A DNA stretch of 45,964 nucleotides from DAORHV01 sp964448405 (lineage in GTDB: Bacteria; Patescibacteriota; Gracilibacteria; Peribacterales; Peribacteraceae): assembly GCA_964448405.1 (NCBI GenBank), contig CAYUVW010000012.1:1-45964 (forward strand), read 5' to 3'. The translations under genes were made by a program, and so were the position numbers. Shown one piece after another: positions 14,517-23,222 of this stretch. A model generated the notes under the pieces. The model made no database searches, was not told where the DNA came from, and saw only the letters and a list, made by a program, of their open reading frames with translations. The stretch's first letter is position 1; each line of letters starts with the position of its first letter.

Positions 14517-17426
14517 CTACAGCATCTTCTTCAGATACTGCCCGGTGTAGCTCTCTGCGACTTTGGCTACTTGCTCCGGCGTTCCCTGGGCAACGATGCG
14601 TCCGCCGCCGTCGCCGCCGTCGGGACCGATGTCCACAATGTGGTCGACCGACTTCACCACGTCCAAGTTGTGTTCGATCACGAGTACGGTGTTGCCCTTT
14701 TCCACCAGGCGCTGCAGCACGTCCAACAGGCGGTTGATGTCGTCGAAGTGCAGACCGGTGGTGGGTTCATCTAGAATGTAGAACGTCTTGCCGGTGGCGC
14801 GCTTGGTCAGCTCGGTAGCCAGCTTAATGCGCTGTGCTTCTCCGCCGGAGAGCGTGGTCGCACTTTGGCCCAAGTGGATGTAACCCAATCCCACGTCGTC
14901 TAAGGTCTGGAGTTTGTTCTTAATGGACGGGAAGGCGGCGAAGAAATCCAGTCCTTCGCTAATGGTCATGTTCAGCGCCTCCGCAATGTTTCGGCCCTTG
15001 TAGGTCACCTCCAACGTTTCCCTGTTGTAGCGCTGGCCATGGCAGGTTTCGCACATGACGTACACGTCGGGGAGGAAGTGCATTTCGATGCGCTTCAGGC
15101 CATCGCCTTCGCAGTCTTCGCAGCGTCCGCCGGAAACGTTGAACGAAAAGCGTCCGGGCTTGTAGCCGCGGGTCTTGGCTTCCGGTGTGGCGGCGAAGAC
15201 GTCGCGCACCTCGGTGAACACGCCGGTGTAGGTGGCCGGGTTACTGCGCGGCGTGCGGCCGATGGGCGACTGGTCGATGACAATCGCCTTATCCAAATGT
15301 TGAATGCCTTCGATTTTCTCGAAATCCTGGCCCTTGCTGTGCGCCTTGTTCAGCATGCGCTGCAATTCGGGCGCCAGAATGCCGTGAATCAAGCTCGACT
15401 TGCCGGAGCCGGACACACCGGTAATGCCGATAAAACAGCCCAGCGGCAGTTCCACCGTCACGTGCTGCAAGTTGTGATGATGCGCGTCCACGACTTTCAC
15501 CACCTTGCCGTTTCCTTTGCGGCGCTTCTCGGGGACGACGATCTTCTTCTTGCCGCTCAGGTACTGGCCGGTGACGGACTCCGGAACCTTGATGAGTTCG
15601 GCCGGGGTGCCCTGGGCGATAATCGTTCCGCCGTGCTTGCCGGCGCCGGGACCGATTTCCAGTAGGTAGTCGGCCGCCTCGATGGTTTCCTGGTCGTGCT
15701 CCACCACAATGACCGTATTGCCGATGTCGCGCAGGTTGTTCATGGTGGCGATCAGCTTGCTGTTGTCGCGCTGATGCAAACCGATACTCGGCTCGTCCAG
15801 AACGTACAGCACGCCCTGCAGGGCGGAGCCGATCTGCGTGGCCAGACGGATGCGCTGCGCTTCGCCGCCGGACAACGTGGCTGCACTGCGGTTGAGGGTG
15901 AGGTACTTCAGACCCACGTTTTCCAAGAATGTAAGACGTGCGACGATCTCGGTGATCACTTTGCGCACGATGGTGTACTCGTAGTCGGAGAGCGCCATGG
16001 CGGAAGCCTTTTCTTTGCCTTTGGCGGGAACCAGCGACGAGAAGAACGTCTTGGCCCCGGTGATGCTCATCGACGTTGCGTCCACGATGTTCTTGTCGCC
16101 CACGGTCACGCCCAGGATTTCCTTCTTCAGGCGCTTTCCTTTGCAGTCCGGACAGGGGAGTTCGAACATGTAGCCCTCGATTTGGCTGCGAGTGTAGGTG
16201 CTTTCGGTTTCGCGGTGGCGGCGTTCCAAGTTCGGAATCACACCCTCGTACACGGTCTGGTACTGGCCTTCGAACTTTTCACTGGTGAATTCCACGTCCA
16301 GTTTGTCGGGGTGGCCGTAGAGCACGACCTGCTGCACTTCCGGCGTCAATTTGTTCCACGGCGTATCCAGCGAGAATTTCTGCTTCTTCGCCAGCGCCTC
16401 CAGGGCTTGCATCATGAAGCTCATGCGGCCGGCGGAGGTGGCCCACGGATGAATGGCGCCTTCGTTCAACGTCAGGTCTTGGTTCGGTACGATCGAGCCT
16501 TTGTCCACCTGCAGGATGCTGCCGATGCCGTGGCATGTTTCGCACGCGCCATGCGGCGAGTTGAACGAGAAACTGCGTGGCTCAATGGCCGGAATACTCA
16601 TTTCCGGATAGTCCGGGTTCACGAAGCGGTCGCTGAACTTCACGACGTTTTTCGTATCGTCGGCATCCATGACGAACAGCATGCCTTCACCCTTCTTCAG
16701 CGCCAGTTCCACCGAGTCGGCCAGGCGGACGCGGTTGGGGTTGGGTTGCTCGACTTCGGTGCCGTCCGACAGCTTTTCTTTGACCGGATCAAAATCACGC
16801 ACGATCAAACGGTCGATGACGATTTCAATGTCGTGCGCTTTCTTGGGGTCCAGCTGAATGTCTTCATCCGTGGTCACGATTTGGCCGTCGATACGCATGC
16901 GGACGAAGCCTTCGCGCTTAATGGTGTCGATGATTTTCTGATGCGCGCCTTTGCGACCCAGCACTTGCGGTGCCAGCAGGAAGATTTTTCGGCCGTCGGG
17001 CATTTTCGTAATAAGATCCACGATTTGCGTGGATGACTGTTTGGTGAGCAGTTTGCCGGTAATGGGGCAGTGCACTTTGCCGACCTTGGCCCACAGCAGA
17101 CGCATGTAGTCGTAGATTTCGGTCACGGTTCCCACCGTGGAACGCGGGTTGCGCGCAGCGGTCTTCTGGTCGATGGAAATGGCGGGACTCAGTCCTTCGA
17201 TGCTGTCCACCTCGGGCTTCTCCATTTGCGAGATGAACTGGCGTGCGTATGCAGACAACGATTCGGCATAGCGGCGCTGTCCTTCGGCGAAAATGGTATC
17301 GAATGCCAAGCTCGATTTTCCCGAGCCGGACAATCCGGTAATGACCGTGAGCTTATTGCGCGGGATGTCCACATCCACGTTTTTCAAATTGTGCATGCGC
17401 GCGCCTTTGACTTTGATGAAATCCAT
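14517..17426 (-). CDS. uvrA: UvrABC excinuclease subunit A
   Basis: DNA-damage recognition ATPase of nucleotide excision repair; acts as a dimer and loads UvrB. 969 aa, normal for the family. Two ABC ATPase halves: Walker A GLSGSGKSS at 31-39 and GVSGSGKSS in the second half, each with a signature LSGGEAQRI(R/K)LA. Zinc modules are present: CETCHGIG and CPDCKGK in the first half, and CEDCEGDG with CETCHGQ in the second. The N-terminal GEGQRRYAESLSAYARQF-type insertion motif (here FAEGQRRYAESLSAYARQF) is conserved. The start ATG 17426 is followed by MDFIKVKGARMHNLKN, the standard N-terminus. It is transcribed alone: a promoter with a palindrome lies upstream and a strong terminator downstream. 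uvrB and uvrC are not in the window. Confidence 0.99.
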   Translation of the reverse strand: MDFIKVKGARMHNLKNVDVDIPRNKLTVITGLSGSGKSSLAFDTIFAEGQRRYAESLSAYARQFISQMEKPEVDSIEGLSPAISIDQKTAARNPRSTVGTVTEIYDYMRLLWAKVGKVHCPITGKLLTKQSSTQIVDLITKMPDGRKIFLLAPQVLGRKGAHQKIIDTIKREGFVRMRIDGQIVTTDEDIQLDPKKAHDIEIVIDRLIVRDFDPVKEKLSDGTEVEQPNPNRVRLADSVELALKKGEGMLFVMDADDTKNVVKFSDRFVNPDYPEMSIPAIEPRSFSFNSPHGACETCHGIGSILQVDKGSIVPNQDLTLNEGAIHPWATSAGRMSFMMQALEALAKKQKFSLDTPWNKLTPEVQQVVLYGHPDKLDVEFTSEKFEGQYQTVYEGVIPNLERRHRETESTYTRSQIEGYMFELPCPDCKGKRLKKEILGVTVGDKNIVDATSMSITGAKTFFSSLVPAKGKEKASAMALSDYEYTIVRKVITEIVARLTFLENVGLKYLTLNRSAATLSGGEAQRIRLATQIGSALQGVLYVLDEPSIGLHQRDNSKLIATMNNLRDIGNTVIVVEHDQETIEAADYLLEIGPGAGKHGGTIIAQGTPAELIKVPESVTGQYLSGKKKIVVPEKRRKGNGKVVKVVDAHHHNLQHVTVELPLGCFIGITGVSGSGKSSLIHGILAPELQRMLNKAHSKGQDFEKIEGIQHLDKAIVIDQSPIGRTPRSNPATYTGVFTEVRDVFAATPEAKTRGYKPGRFSFNVSGGRCEDCEGDGLKRIEMHFLPDVYVMCETCHGQRYNRETLEVTYKGRNIAEALNMTISEGLDFFAAFPSIKNKLQTLDDVGLGYIHLGQSATTLSGGEAQRIKLATELTKRATGKTFYILDEPTTGLHFDDINRLLDVLQRLVEKGNTVLVIEHNLDVVKSVDHIVDIGPDGGDGGGRIVAQGTPEQVAKVAESYTGQYLKKML

Positions 17427-17443
17427 GAAGCAAAAAAGAAGAA

Positions 17444-17500
17444 TGGTTTAGCACTAAACCATAGCCGATGGAGTGTACACGACTTCACATGCGTTGTCTA
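17444..17500 (-). promoter_or_regulatory. uvrA promoter with 18-bp palindromic operator candidate
   Basis: On the minus strand TAGACA (17495-17500), 17 bases, TACACT (17472-17477). A perfect palindrome TGGTTTAG-TG-CTAAACCA lies at 17444-17461, just downstream of the predicted transcript start and 17 bases before the ATG. Because uvrA is an SOS gene in many bacteria, a LexA-type site is a reasonable guess. Confidence 0.5.
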
Positions 17501-17531
17501 CGGACATAGGGAGGTTTGGCTAAGGGAAGGC

Positions 17532-18458
17532 CTAGGATGATTTCCAGCGTTTGCCCAGTTTTGCAGCGACGTACTGCAGCGAGCGAATCGGCCCCGCGGT
17601 GAGAATGCCTTTCAGCGTCATCACCAGACTCGAGCCTCCGACAATCGTGCCGAGGTGCGAGCGCAATGCTTGTTGTTGCTGTGTCACCTCTGCGTCGGCA
17701 TGCATACCCGGTTGTGCGCTCACGTTCTTCGGGAGCTGTGCAATCAACAAAGAGCGGACATCCGCACGTTGACCCTGTCTGTAGTCGGCATCGTGCGGGG
17801 CAAGTTCCGGAGATTCAGCGAGAACATCTGCATACAGCGTGCGAAACTGCGGCAGGCTTCCGTTCACGATGTTCGCCACTTTGTGCGGGTGTTCTCCAAC
17901 GCCCATGCGAATGTCGCCGCCGTACGACAATCCGGCAATGGTGCAGAACAGTTCGTGCTCTGTAAACGTTTCGGGCAACAAGAGGCGTGCCGCGGCCACT
18001 GCGCTTGTAAGGTTGCTTTGCTGCGCCTTGGCGATACGTTCGTCGCTCCTCAGTCCTTCCACAGGCTTTTGCAGGCGTCCGGCAGCGTACAGGTCGTTCC
18101 AGTGCAGCAAGTCATCCATCAGTCTGCGCGTCGAAATGACTCCGTACTTTATTTCGTGTTCCCCAAAACGGACGTACGGGTTGTAGTACACGCCGGCACC
18201 CCACTCTTGTACCGTCGAGACCGCCTGCGGTCCCAGCAGCCTGAGCAGTGAGTAATCTTGCGGATGCTCGGCGATATTGCCTGCGTGCCATTCTTTCGGA
18301 TCATCGACCGCCAAGATCATATCCAGCATGCGCTTGTCATCCGGCTTGTAGGATTCTTGGCGCACCGCGCCCGAGCCGTATGCCACGGCATAACGCAGTT
18401 GGCCATGGTCGTATGCCGTCAGCAGAGCATCGGTGTCGACCGAGAGGCGGTTATTCAT
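17532..18458 (-). CDS. Tam41/Mmp37-type phosphatidate cytidylyltransferase homologue
   Basis: Likely converts phosphatidic acid plus CTP to CDP-diacylglycerol, the reaction of mitochondrial Tam41. The family signature is clear along the whole protein: AYGSGAVRQ (26-34), DMILAVDDPKEWH (46-58), HPQDYSLLRLLG, GAGVYYNPYV (87-96), IKYGVIS, DLLHWNDLYAAGRLQKP (116-132), LLLPETFTEHELF, IAGLSYGGDIRM and VANIVNG. GSG resembles the nucleotidyltransferase G-S motif. Start ATG 18458 (308 aa) begins close to the homology; the frame is open to 18614 but that part overlaps the divergent SLH gene. There is no transmembrane segment, as expected for Tam41 and unlike the integral-membrane CdsA usual in bacteria. 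The gene is the last on this strand before the uvrA control region; no lipid gene is adjacent. Confidence 0.88.
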   Translation of the reverse strand: MNNRLSVDTDALLTAYDHGQLRYAVAYGSGAVRQESYKPDDKRMLDMILAVDDPKEWHAGNIAEHPQDYSLLRLLGPQAVSTVQEWGAGVYYNPYVRFGEHEIKYGVISTRRLMDDLLHWNDLYAAGRLQKPVEGLRSDERIAKAQQSNLTSAVAAARLLLPETFTEHELFCTIAGLSYGGDIRMGVGEHPHKVANIVNGSLPQFRTLYADVLAESPELAPHDADYRQGQRADVRSLLIAQLPKNVSAQPGMHADAEVTQQQQALRSHLGTIVGGSSLVMTLKGILTAGPIRSLQYVAAKLGKRWKSS

Positions 18459-18591
18459 AGAGCGGCACACCATGGACGAAGCCATGGTGAAAATCAAGAA
18501 AATGCCGGATCCAAGCCTTGGCTGGCGCGACAGTCGTTGGAATGGCGTAGCGGCTCTGGTACCCTTGTAGGCACCCTTCCCCATTCGATAC

Positions 18592-19692
18592 ATGCGCAGA
18601 CTTCTTGCAATCACAACATCCTCATTCGTGCTGTTGCCGACGTTGGCAGCCGCGATTGCCGCTCCGCTTGCGGTGACGGTGGATGGTCAGTCCATTGTGT
18701 TCCAAGATGTCCCGTCGGATGCGTGGTATGCGGCTGATCTGGAGGTGGCAGTACTTGCGGGCGTTGTCAGCGGTTACAAGAATACCGAGGGTGAATTTAC
18801 GGGGTACTACGGCCCTGCCGACAACGTCACCTACGCGCAGGCGATGAAAATCGCCGTGGAAGCGGCCGGATACCCGGTAGAGGAGTATGCCAAGTCCGAG
18901 ATGTACCCCGATCACTGGGCTTCGAAGTACATGCAGATCGGTACCGAGCATAAGTTCGTGTCGACCGAAGGCGGTGCGCAACCCATCGACCGTCCCGCCA
19001 CTCGCGCAGAAGTCGCGTTGATCATCGCCGACGCCTTCGATGTGGAGAAAGGCTCTATGGAAGACGAGCACTACACCGATGTCAGCGATGATACGGCCCA
19101 TGCCTACGCGATTGCCGGATTGACGCGAGACGGCGTTATTTCCGGCGATAAGAAAGCCAACGGAGAGCTGAAGTACACCTTCCGCCCCGGCAGTCCGGTG
19201 AACCGTGCCGAAACGGTAAAAATGGCCATGACCGCGTGGTCCGAGTACGGCGACCGTGGCGAGAAATTGCATCCCCAGGAGCCCGGCATTCATTCCACGT
19301 CGTCATCGGCAGGCTCTGCGATGGAATCGCATTCCAGCAGCTCGTCTGCCAAGAACGACGATCACTCCAGCAGCACGTCGTCTGCCGCAAGCACTTCCTC
19401 GTCCTCCTCTTCCGTCAGTGAGCCGCATGTGGTGACCTATACCGACGCTGGATTTTCGCCATCGAACATCATCATCAAGTCCGGCGAGTCCGTTACGTTC
19501 CGCAACGAGTCGAATGCCGCCATGTGGGTGAAGAGCGATGCTCAACAGGCAAATGACTACTCCGGTTTCGATGCCGGGGTCAGCGTCGCCAAGGGCGGCA
19601 TGTACACGTTCAAGTTCACCAAGACGGGCAGCTGGTCGTTCTATAACAAGGTCAGCAGCCAGAACATGGGTACGGTGACCGTGCAGGAGTAA
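18592..19692 (+). CDS. Surface protein: signal peptide, SLH repeats, Ser-rich linker, cupredoxin-like domain
   Basis: Exported cell-surface protein, 366 aa. Signal peptide 1-24 (MRRLLAITTSSFVLLPTLAA). Three S-layer-homology repeats lie at about 36-95, 100-155 and 158-220 (for example FQDVPSDAWYAADLEVAVLAG; NRAETVKMAMTAW). A serine-dominated linker spans 234-277. The C-terminal domain (278-366) has the plastocyanin-like pattern of strands: TYTDAGFSPSNIIIKSGESV and MYTFKFTKTGSWSFYNKV. The usual copper ligands are missing: the first His position reads AAMWVKSD, and the Y-x-C-x-x-H-x-x-M loop reads SFYNKVSSQNMG. So it is probably not a blue copper protein. SLH repeats bind cell-wall polymers. A strong terminator follows. 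Confidence 0.88.
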   Translation: MRRLLAITTSSFVLLPTLAAAIAAPLAVTVDGQSIVFQDVPSDAWYAADLEVAVLAGVVSGYKNTEGEFTGYYGPADNVTYAQAMKIAVEAAGYPVEEYAKSEMYPDHWASKYMQIGTEHKFVSTEGGAQPIDRPATRAEVALIIADAFDVEKGSMEDEHYTDVSDDTAHAYAIAGLTRDGVISGDKKANGELKYTFRPGSPVNRAETVKMAMTAWSEYGDRGEKLHPQEPGIHSTSSSAGSAMESHSSSSSAKNDDHSSSTSSAASTSSSSSSVSEPHVVTYTDAGFSPSNIIIKSGESVTFRNESNAAMWVKSDAQQANDYSGFDAGVSVAKGGMYTFKFTKTGSWSFYNKVSSQNMGTVTVQE

Positions 19693-19714
19693 TCCTTGGC
19701 TTGCATTGTTCGAC

Positions 19715-19740
19715 AAAACAGCCGGGAGACCGGCTGTTTT
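19715..19740. terminator. Rho-independent terminator after the SLH-cupredoxin gene
   Basis: AAAACAGCCGG-GAGA-CCGGCTGTTTT, a perfect 11-bp stem with T-run on the + side and A-run on the other, so it could work both ways. It lies 23 bases after the stop. Confidence 0.92.
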
Positions 19741-19855
19741 CGAATTCGCGTAATCCATCCGATGTACATGTCTACCGCTTTGTATGACGTTGGTCGTAAA
19801 CGCGTACCCGTAGTCACACTCGCTCCATTCTTCAGTCGTTGGTAGTATTGTAGCC

Positions 19856-20155
19856 ATGTTTTCCGCCATCCACCCGAAATATACCCCTGCCGTACTAGCG
19901 GTACTTGTGCGGTATGTCGGTATGCAAATCTTGGAATGGATTGTGTATCAGCAAAGTGCAGCCAACGGCGCGGCCAATAGCGGCATGCTTGAAGGAATTG
20001 CATTGCTCGGCATCGTCGCAGTGCTTGCGGTATGGAGTATTGTCGCGGGTGTGGGGCACCTCCGCAAAACCACGCCAGACATTACCCCCGGAGTCGTGAA
20101 TCTGGTCGTCGGCATCGCCTTGCTCAAGGAGTCGTTCGGCATATTTGGCTTCTAG
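19856..20155 (+). CDS. Small integral membrane protein, 99 aa
   Basis: Function unknown. Three hydrophobic segments are evident: about 11-30 (AVLAVLVRYVGMQILEWIVY), 44-66 (LEGIALLGIVAVLAVWSIVAGVG) and 77-97 (ITPGVVNLVVGIALLKESFGI). It has no cysteine and few charged residues, with a short basic loop HLRK between the second and third spans. The start ATG 19856 has a TAGTAT box (19843-19848) exactly 7 bases upstream, matching the spacing seen at the leader-peptide genes. It is monocistronic, convergent with clpB, with 37 bases between the stops. Confidence 0.65.
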   Translation: MFSAIHPKYTPAVLAVLVRYVGMQILEWIVYQQSAANGAANSGMLEGIALLGIVAVLAVWSIVAGVGHLRKTTPDITPGVVNLVVGIALLKESFGIFGF

Positions 20156-20192
20156 GTTGCGATCCTGATTCATCGGGTTCGCATGCGCGAAT

Positions 20193-22811
20193 TTACGCAA
20201 TCACGATCCCGCCGCCCTTCACGTCCACCGTGTACGACGGCTTGTCCTTCTTGGTGGCGTCGATGAGCTTCATCGCCAACGGGTCCAGCAGGTCGGACTG
20301 AATCAAGCGTTTCAGCGGACGTGCGCCGTAGGCCGCGTCGTAGCCGTTGTCGCCCAGCCAATCCTTGGCCGCGTCGGAGACCTTCACGACGATTCCCTTG
20401 TCGGCCAACCGCTTGAGCACGCTTCCCAGCTGCACGTCCACGATGCTGCGGATTTGCTCGCGGCGCAGCGGCTCGAAGATGATCACATCGTCGATGCGGT
20501 TGATGAATTCCGGTCGGAAGTACTTCTTCAGTTCGGCGAAAATCGATTCTTTTTCCAAAATTGAACCGACTTCGGTTTCGATCTTCGAACGCTTCTCCTT
20601 CGCCTTCTTTTCGGATTCGCCCATCATCTCCTGAATTTTGTCCGAGGCGATGTTGGTGGTAAGAATCACGATCGTATTCGTGAAGTTCACAGTGCGGCCT
20701 TTGCTGTCGGTCAGGCGGCCGTCGTCCAAAATCTGCAGCAGGATGTTAAACACGTCGGGGTGCGCCTTTTCAATCTCATCGAACAGCAGCACCGAGTACG
20801 GTCTGCGACGCACGGCTTCGGTCAACTGGCCGCCTTCCTCATGGCCGACGTAACCGGGAGGGGAGCCGATGAGCCGCTGTACTGAGAATTTTTCCATGTA
20901 CTCGGACATGTCGATGCGAATGAGCGCACGTTCGTCGCTGAACAAATATTCCGCCAGCGCTTTGGCGAGCTCGGTTTTGCCGACACCGGTCGGACCCATG
21001 AAGATAAAACTGCCGATGGGTCGAGCTTCGTCACCGATGCCGGAACGCGAGCGGCGTACGGCATTGCTCACCGCCTTCACCGCTTCGTCCTGGCCGATCA
21101 CGCGCTTGTGCAATTCGGCTTCCAGCGCCTTCAGTTTCTGCGTTTCGCTCTCCAGCATGCGGGTCACCGGAATGCCGGTCCAGCGACTGACCACTTTGGC
21201 GATGTCCTCGGCGGTGACTTCTTCTTTCAGCAGCGTGGTGCCGTCGGCGGCCTTCTGCAGCGCCTTCTCCACTTTTTTCAATTCCTGTTCCAGTTGCGGC
21301 AGTTCACCGTGCTTAATGCCCGCCGCACGCTCGAAGTCTCCGGCGCGTTCGGCCTTTTCCTGTTCCATCTTCAGTTTGTCGATCTTCGTCTTCACCTCTT
21401 TCAGTTTGTTGTGCGTCTGCTTCTCTGCCTTCCAGCGCGTTTCAATCGAGCGGATGCTTTCCTGCATGTCGGCGACTTGCTTCTCGATCTTCTTCAGACG
21501 CTCCTTGCTGTCAGGGTCCTTCTCCTTCTTCAAGGCAGCCTGCTCGATCTGCAAGTTGCGGTACTTGCGCTCCAGCTGGTCGAGTTCGGTCGGCTTGCTC
21601 TCCACTTCCAGCTTCAGGCCGCTGGTGGCTTCGTCCACCAAGTCGATTGCCTTGTCGGGCAGGAAGCGGTCGGCGATGTAGCGTTGGCTCAGCTCCACTG
21701 CGGCGACGAGTGCTTCATCGCGGATGCGCACGCCGTGGTGCACTTCGTACTTCTCCTTAATGCCGCGCAGAATGGAAAGCGTGTCTTCGGCACTGGGCTC
21801 GTACACGGGCACCGGCTGGAAGCGGCGTTCCAGGGCGGGGTCCTTTTCAATGTGCAGACGGTACTCGCGGATGGTCGTTGCGCCGATGGCATGCAGCTGG
21901 CCGCGGGCAAGTGCGGGCTTCAGCAAATTTCCGGCATCGGTGGAACCTTCGGCAGAGCCGGCGCCCACAATGGTGTGCATTTCATCAATGAACAGAATGA
22001 TCTGGCCGCTGGCTTCGTCGATCTCCTTTAAGAGCGCCTTCAGACGGTCCTCGAACTCGCCGCGGAATTTGGTTCCGGCAATCAGTGCGCCCAAGTCCAA
22101 GCTAAGCACACGCTTGTGCTTCAGACTGTCGGGTACGTCGCCTTGCACGATGCGTTGCGCCAAGCCTTCCACAATCGCCGTTTTGCCGGTTCCGGGTTCA
22201 CCCACCAGCACGGGGTTGTTCTTGGTGCGGCGGCTGAGAATTTGCATCGTGCGGCGAATTTCATCATCGCGGCCGATGACGGGGTCCAGCTTTCCTTCAC
22301 GTGCCAACGCCGTGAAGTCCACGGTGTACTTGGCAAGCGCCTGCAGTTTTGCCTCGGGGTTTTGGTCGGTCACGCGATGGGAGCCACGAATGCGTTTCAT
22401 GGTAGCAAGGACAGCTGCTTCGTGTACGTCAAAAGAACGCAAAAGTTCACGCGCGTCGCCGTCTGTTTTGGCGAGCGCCAAGAGTATGTGTTCAAGCGAC
22501 GTGTACTGGTCGCCGAGCGTCTTCATTTGTTTCCCGGCCTCACTCAACACGGCCTGGAACCTCGGGTCGGCGCCCAGCTGTCCACCGGAAACTTTCGGGA
22601 GGCGGTCCAACTCGTCGTTGAGCTTTGCGTCCAGTGTGACGAGGTCAACATTCTGCTCCTTCAGAATTTGGCGCGGCAGGCCGTCTGCTTGTGAAAGTAC
22701 GCCGGCCAGCAGATGCAACGGGGTCAGTACGCCATGCGAGCGGTCGGTGGCCGCGGTTTGTGCTGCGACAATCGCTTGCTGAGCCAGTTCGGTGTAGCGA
22801 GAGATATCCAT
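20193..22811 (-). CDS. clpB: ATP-dependent disaggregase ClpB
   Basis: AAA+ chaperone that, with DnaK, pulls polypeptides out of aggregates. 872 aa from ATG 22811 (MDISRYTELAQQAI, the standard ClpB N-terminus); the frame is open further up to 22970 but that crosses the heat-shock operator. N-terminal Clp repeat domain 1-145; NBD1 with Walker A GEPGTGKT (204-211) and Walker B ILFIDEMHT (272-280); long coiled-coil M domain rich in Lys and Glu (about 400-530); NBD2 with GPTGVGKTELAKALAEYLF and the pore loop GYVGHEEGG. Promoter and CIRCE element upstream indicate HrcA-controlled heat-shock expression. No other heat-shock gene is adjacent. Confidence 0.98.
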   Translation of the reverse strand: MDISRYTELAQQAIVAAQTAATDRSHGVLTPLHLLAGVLSQADGLPRQILKEQNVDLVTLDAKLNDELDRLPKVSGGQLGADPRFQAVLSEAGKQMKTLGDQYTSLEHILLALAKTDGDARELLRSFDVHEAAVLATMKRIRGSHRVTDQNPEAKLQALAKYTVDFTALAREGKLDPVIGRDDEIRRTMQILSRRTKNNPVLVGEPGTGKTAIVEGLAQRIVQGDVPDSLKHKRVLSLDLGALIAGTKFRGEFEDRLKALLKEIDEASGQIILFIDEMHTIVGAGSAEGSTDAGNLLKPALARGQLHAIGATTIREYRLHIEKDPALERRFQPVPVYEPSAEDTLSILRGIKEKYEVHHGVRIRDEALVAAVELSQRYIADRFLPDKAIDLVDEATSGLKLEVESKPTELDQLERKYRNLQIEQAALKKEKDPDSKERLKKIEKQVADMQESIRSIETRWKAEKQTHNKLKEVKTKIDKLKMEQEKAERAGDFERAAGIKHGELPQLEQELKKVEKALQKAADGTTLLKEEVTAEDIAKVVSRWTGIPVTRMLESETQKLKALEAELHKRVIGQDEAVKAVSNAVRRSRSGIGDEARPIGSFIFMGPTGVGKTELAKALAEYLFSDERALIRIDMSEYMEKFSVQRLIGSPPGYVGHEEGGQLTEAVRRRPYSVLLFDEIEKAHPDVFNILLQILDDGRLTDSKGRTVNFTNTIVILTTNIASDKIQEMMGESEKKAKEKRSKIETEVGSILEKESIFAELKKYFRPEFINRIDDVIIFEPLRREQIRSIVDVQLGSVLKRLADKGIVVKVSDAAKDWLGDNGYDAAYGARPLKRLIQSDLLDPLAMKLIDATKKDKPSYTVDVKGGGIVIA

Positions 22812-22845
22812 AAGAGTGTTTTGGGAAGCCGTGAATGCTTCAAAA

Positions 22846-22886
22846 TTAGCACTCAGCATTCTAGAGTGCCAATGCGGTACGGTCAA
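22846..22886 (-). promoter_or_regulatory. clpB promoter with CIRCE operator
   Basis: CIRCE: TTAGCACTC (22846-22854), 9 bases, GAGTGCCAA (22864-22872); one mismatch from the consensus TTAGCACTC-N9-GAGTGCTAA bound by HrcA. On the minus strand TTGACC (22881-22886), 17 bases, TAGAAT (22858-22863). The operator covers the -10 box. It also lies 39 bases before acyP on the other strand. Confidence 0.93.
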
Positions 22887-22910
22887 GGAATTCCTGCTAC
22901 GATTTCCGCC

Positions 22911-23183
22911 ATGCAACGCAGCGTTTCCGTCCGCGTCAGAGGCACCGTACAAGGTGTGTTTTTCCGGCATTCCACCAAGTTGCAGGCCGATGCGCTGGGC
23001 GTGACGGGTTTTGTGCGGAACGAACCGGATGGCTCGGTTTCGTTACAGGCAGAAGGAGAGACGCAGCAGGTGGGCGTACTCTTGCAGTGGTGTGCACATG
23101 GGCCGGATGGCGCGACGGTCACGGGTGTGGAGGTGTGCGATGTGCCGTACAGTGGCTACAAGTCGTTCCAGATCAGACGTTAG
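22911..23183 (+). CDS. acyP: Acylphosphatase
   Basis: Hydrolyses carboxyl-phosphate bonds of acyl phosphates in the cytoplasm. 90 aa, the standard size. The catalytic Arg is in GTVQGVFFR (phosphate loop) and the catalytic Asn in GFVRNEPDGSV; both match the acylphosphatase signature. The ATG 22911 start gives MQRSVSVRVRG, the usual first strand; the open frame upstream overlaps the clpB operator and is not used. A TACGAT box lies 8 bases before the start, but its -35 is weak. The next gene begins 39 bases downstream with a strong promoter, and its C-terminus looks acylphosphatase-like. Confidence 0.93.
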   Translation: MQRSVSVRVRGTVQGVFFRHSTKLQADALGVTGFVRNEPDGSVSLQAEGETQQVGVLLQWCAHGPDGATVTGVEVCDVPYSGYKSFQIRR

Positions 23184-23187
23184 GCTA

Positions 23188-23216
23188 TTGGTAAAAATCT
23201 AAAATTATGGTATAAT
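23188..23216 (+). promoter_or_regulatory. Promoter of the 171-aa gene
   Basis: TTGGTA (23188-23193), 17 bases, TATAAT (23211-23216). The -10 ends 6 bases before the ATG at 23223, so the transcript is probably leaderless. Confidence 0.65.
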
Positions 23217-23222
23217 ATACTT

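Noticed and set aside
15696..17036. 446-codon + strand frame opposite uvrA
   Set aside because: Antisense to Walker and zinc motifs of uvrA; no promoter or homology.
18459..18614. N-terminal extension of the Tam41-like protein
   Set aside because: It overlaps the start of the divergent SLH gene and shows no family similarity.
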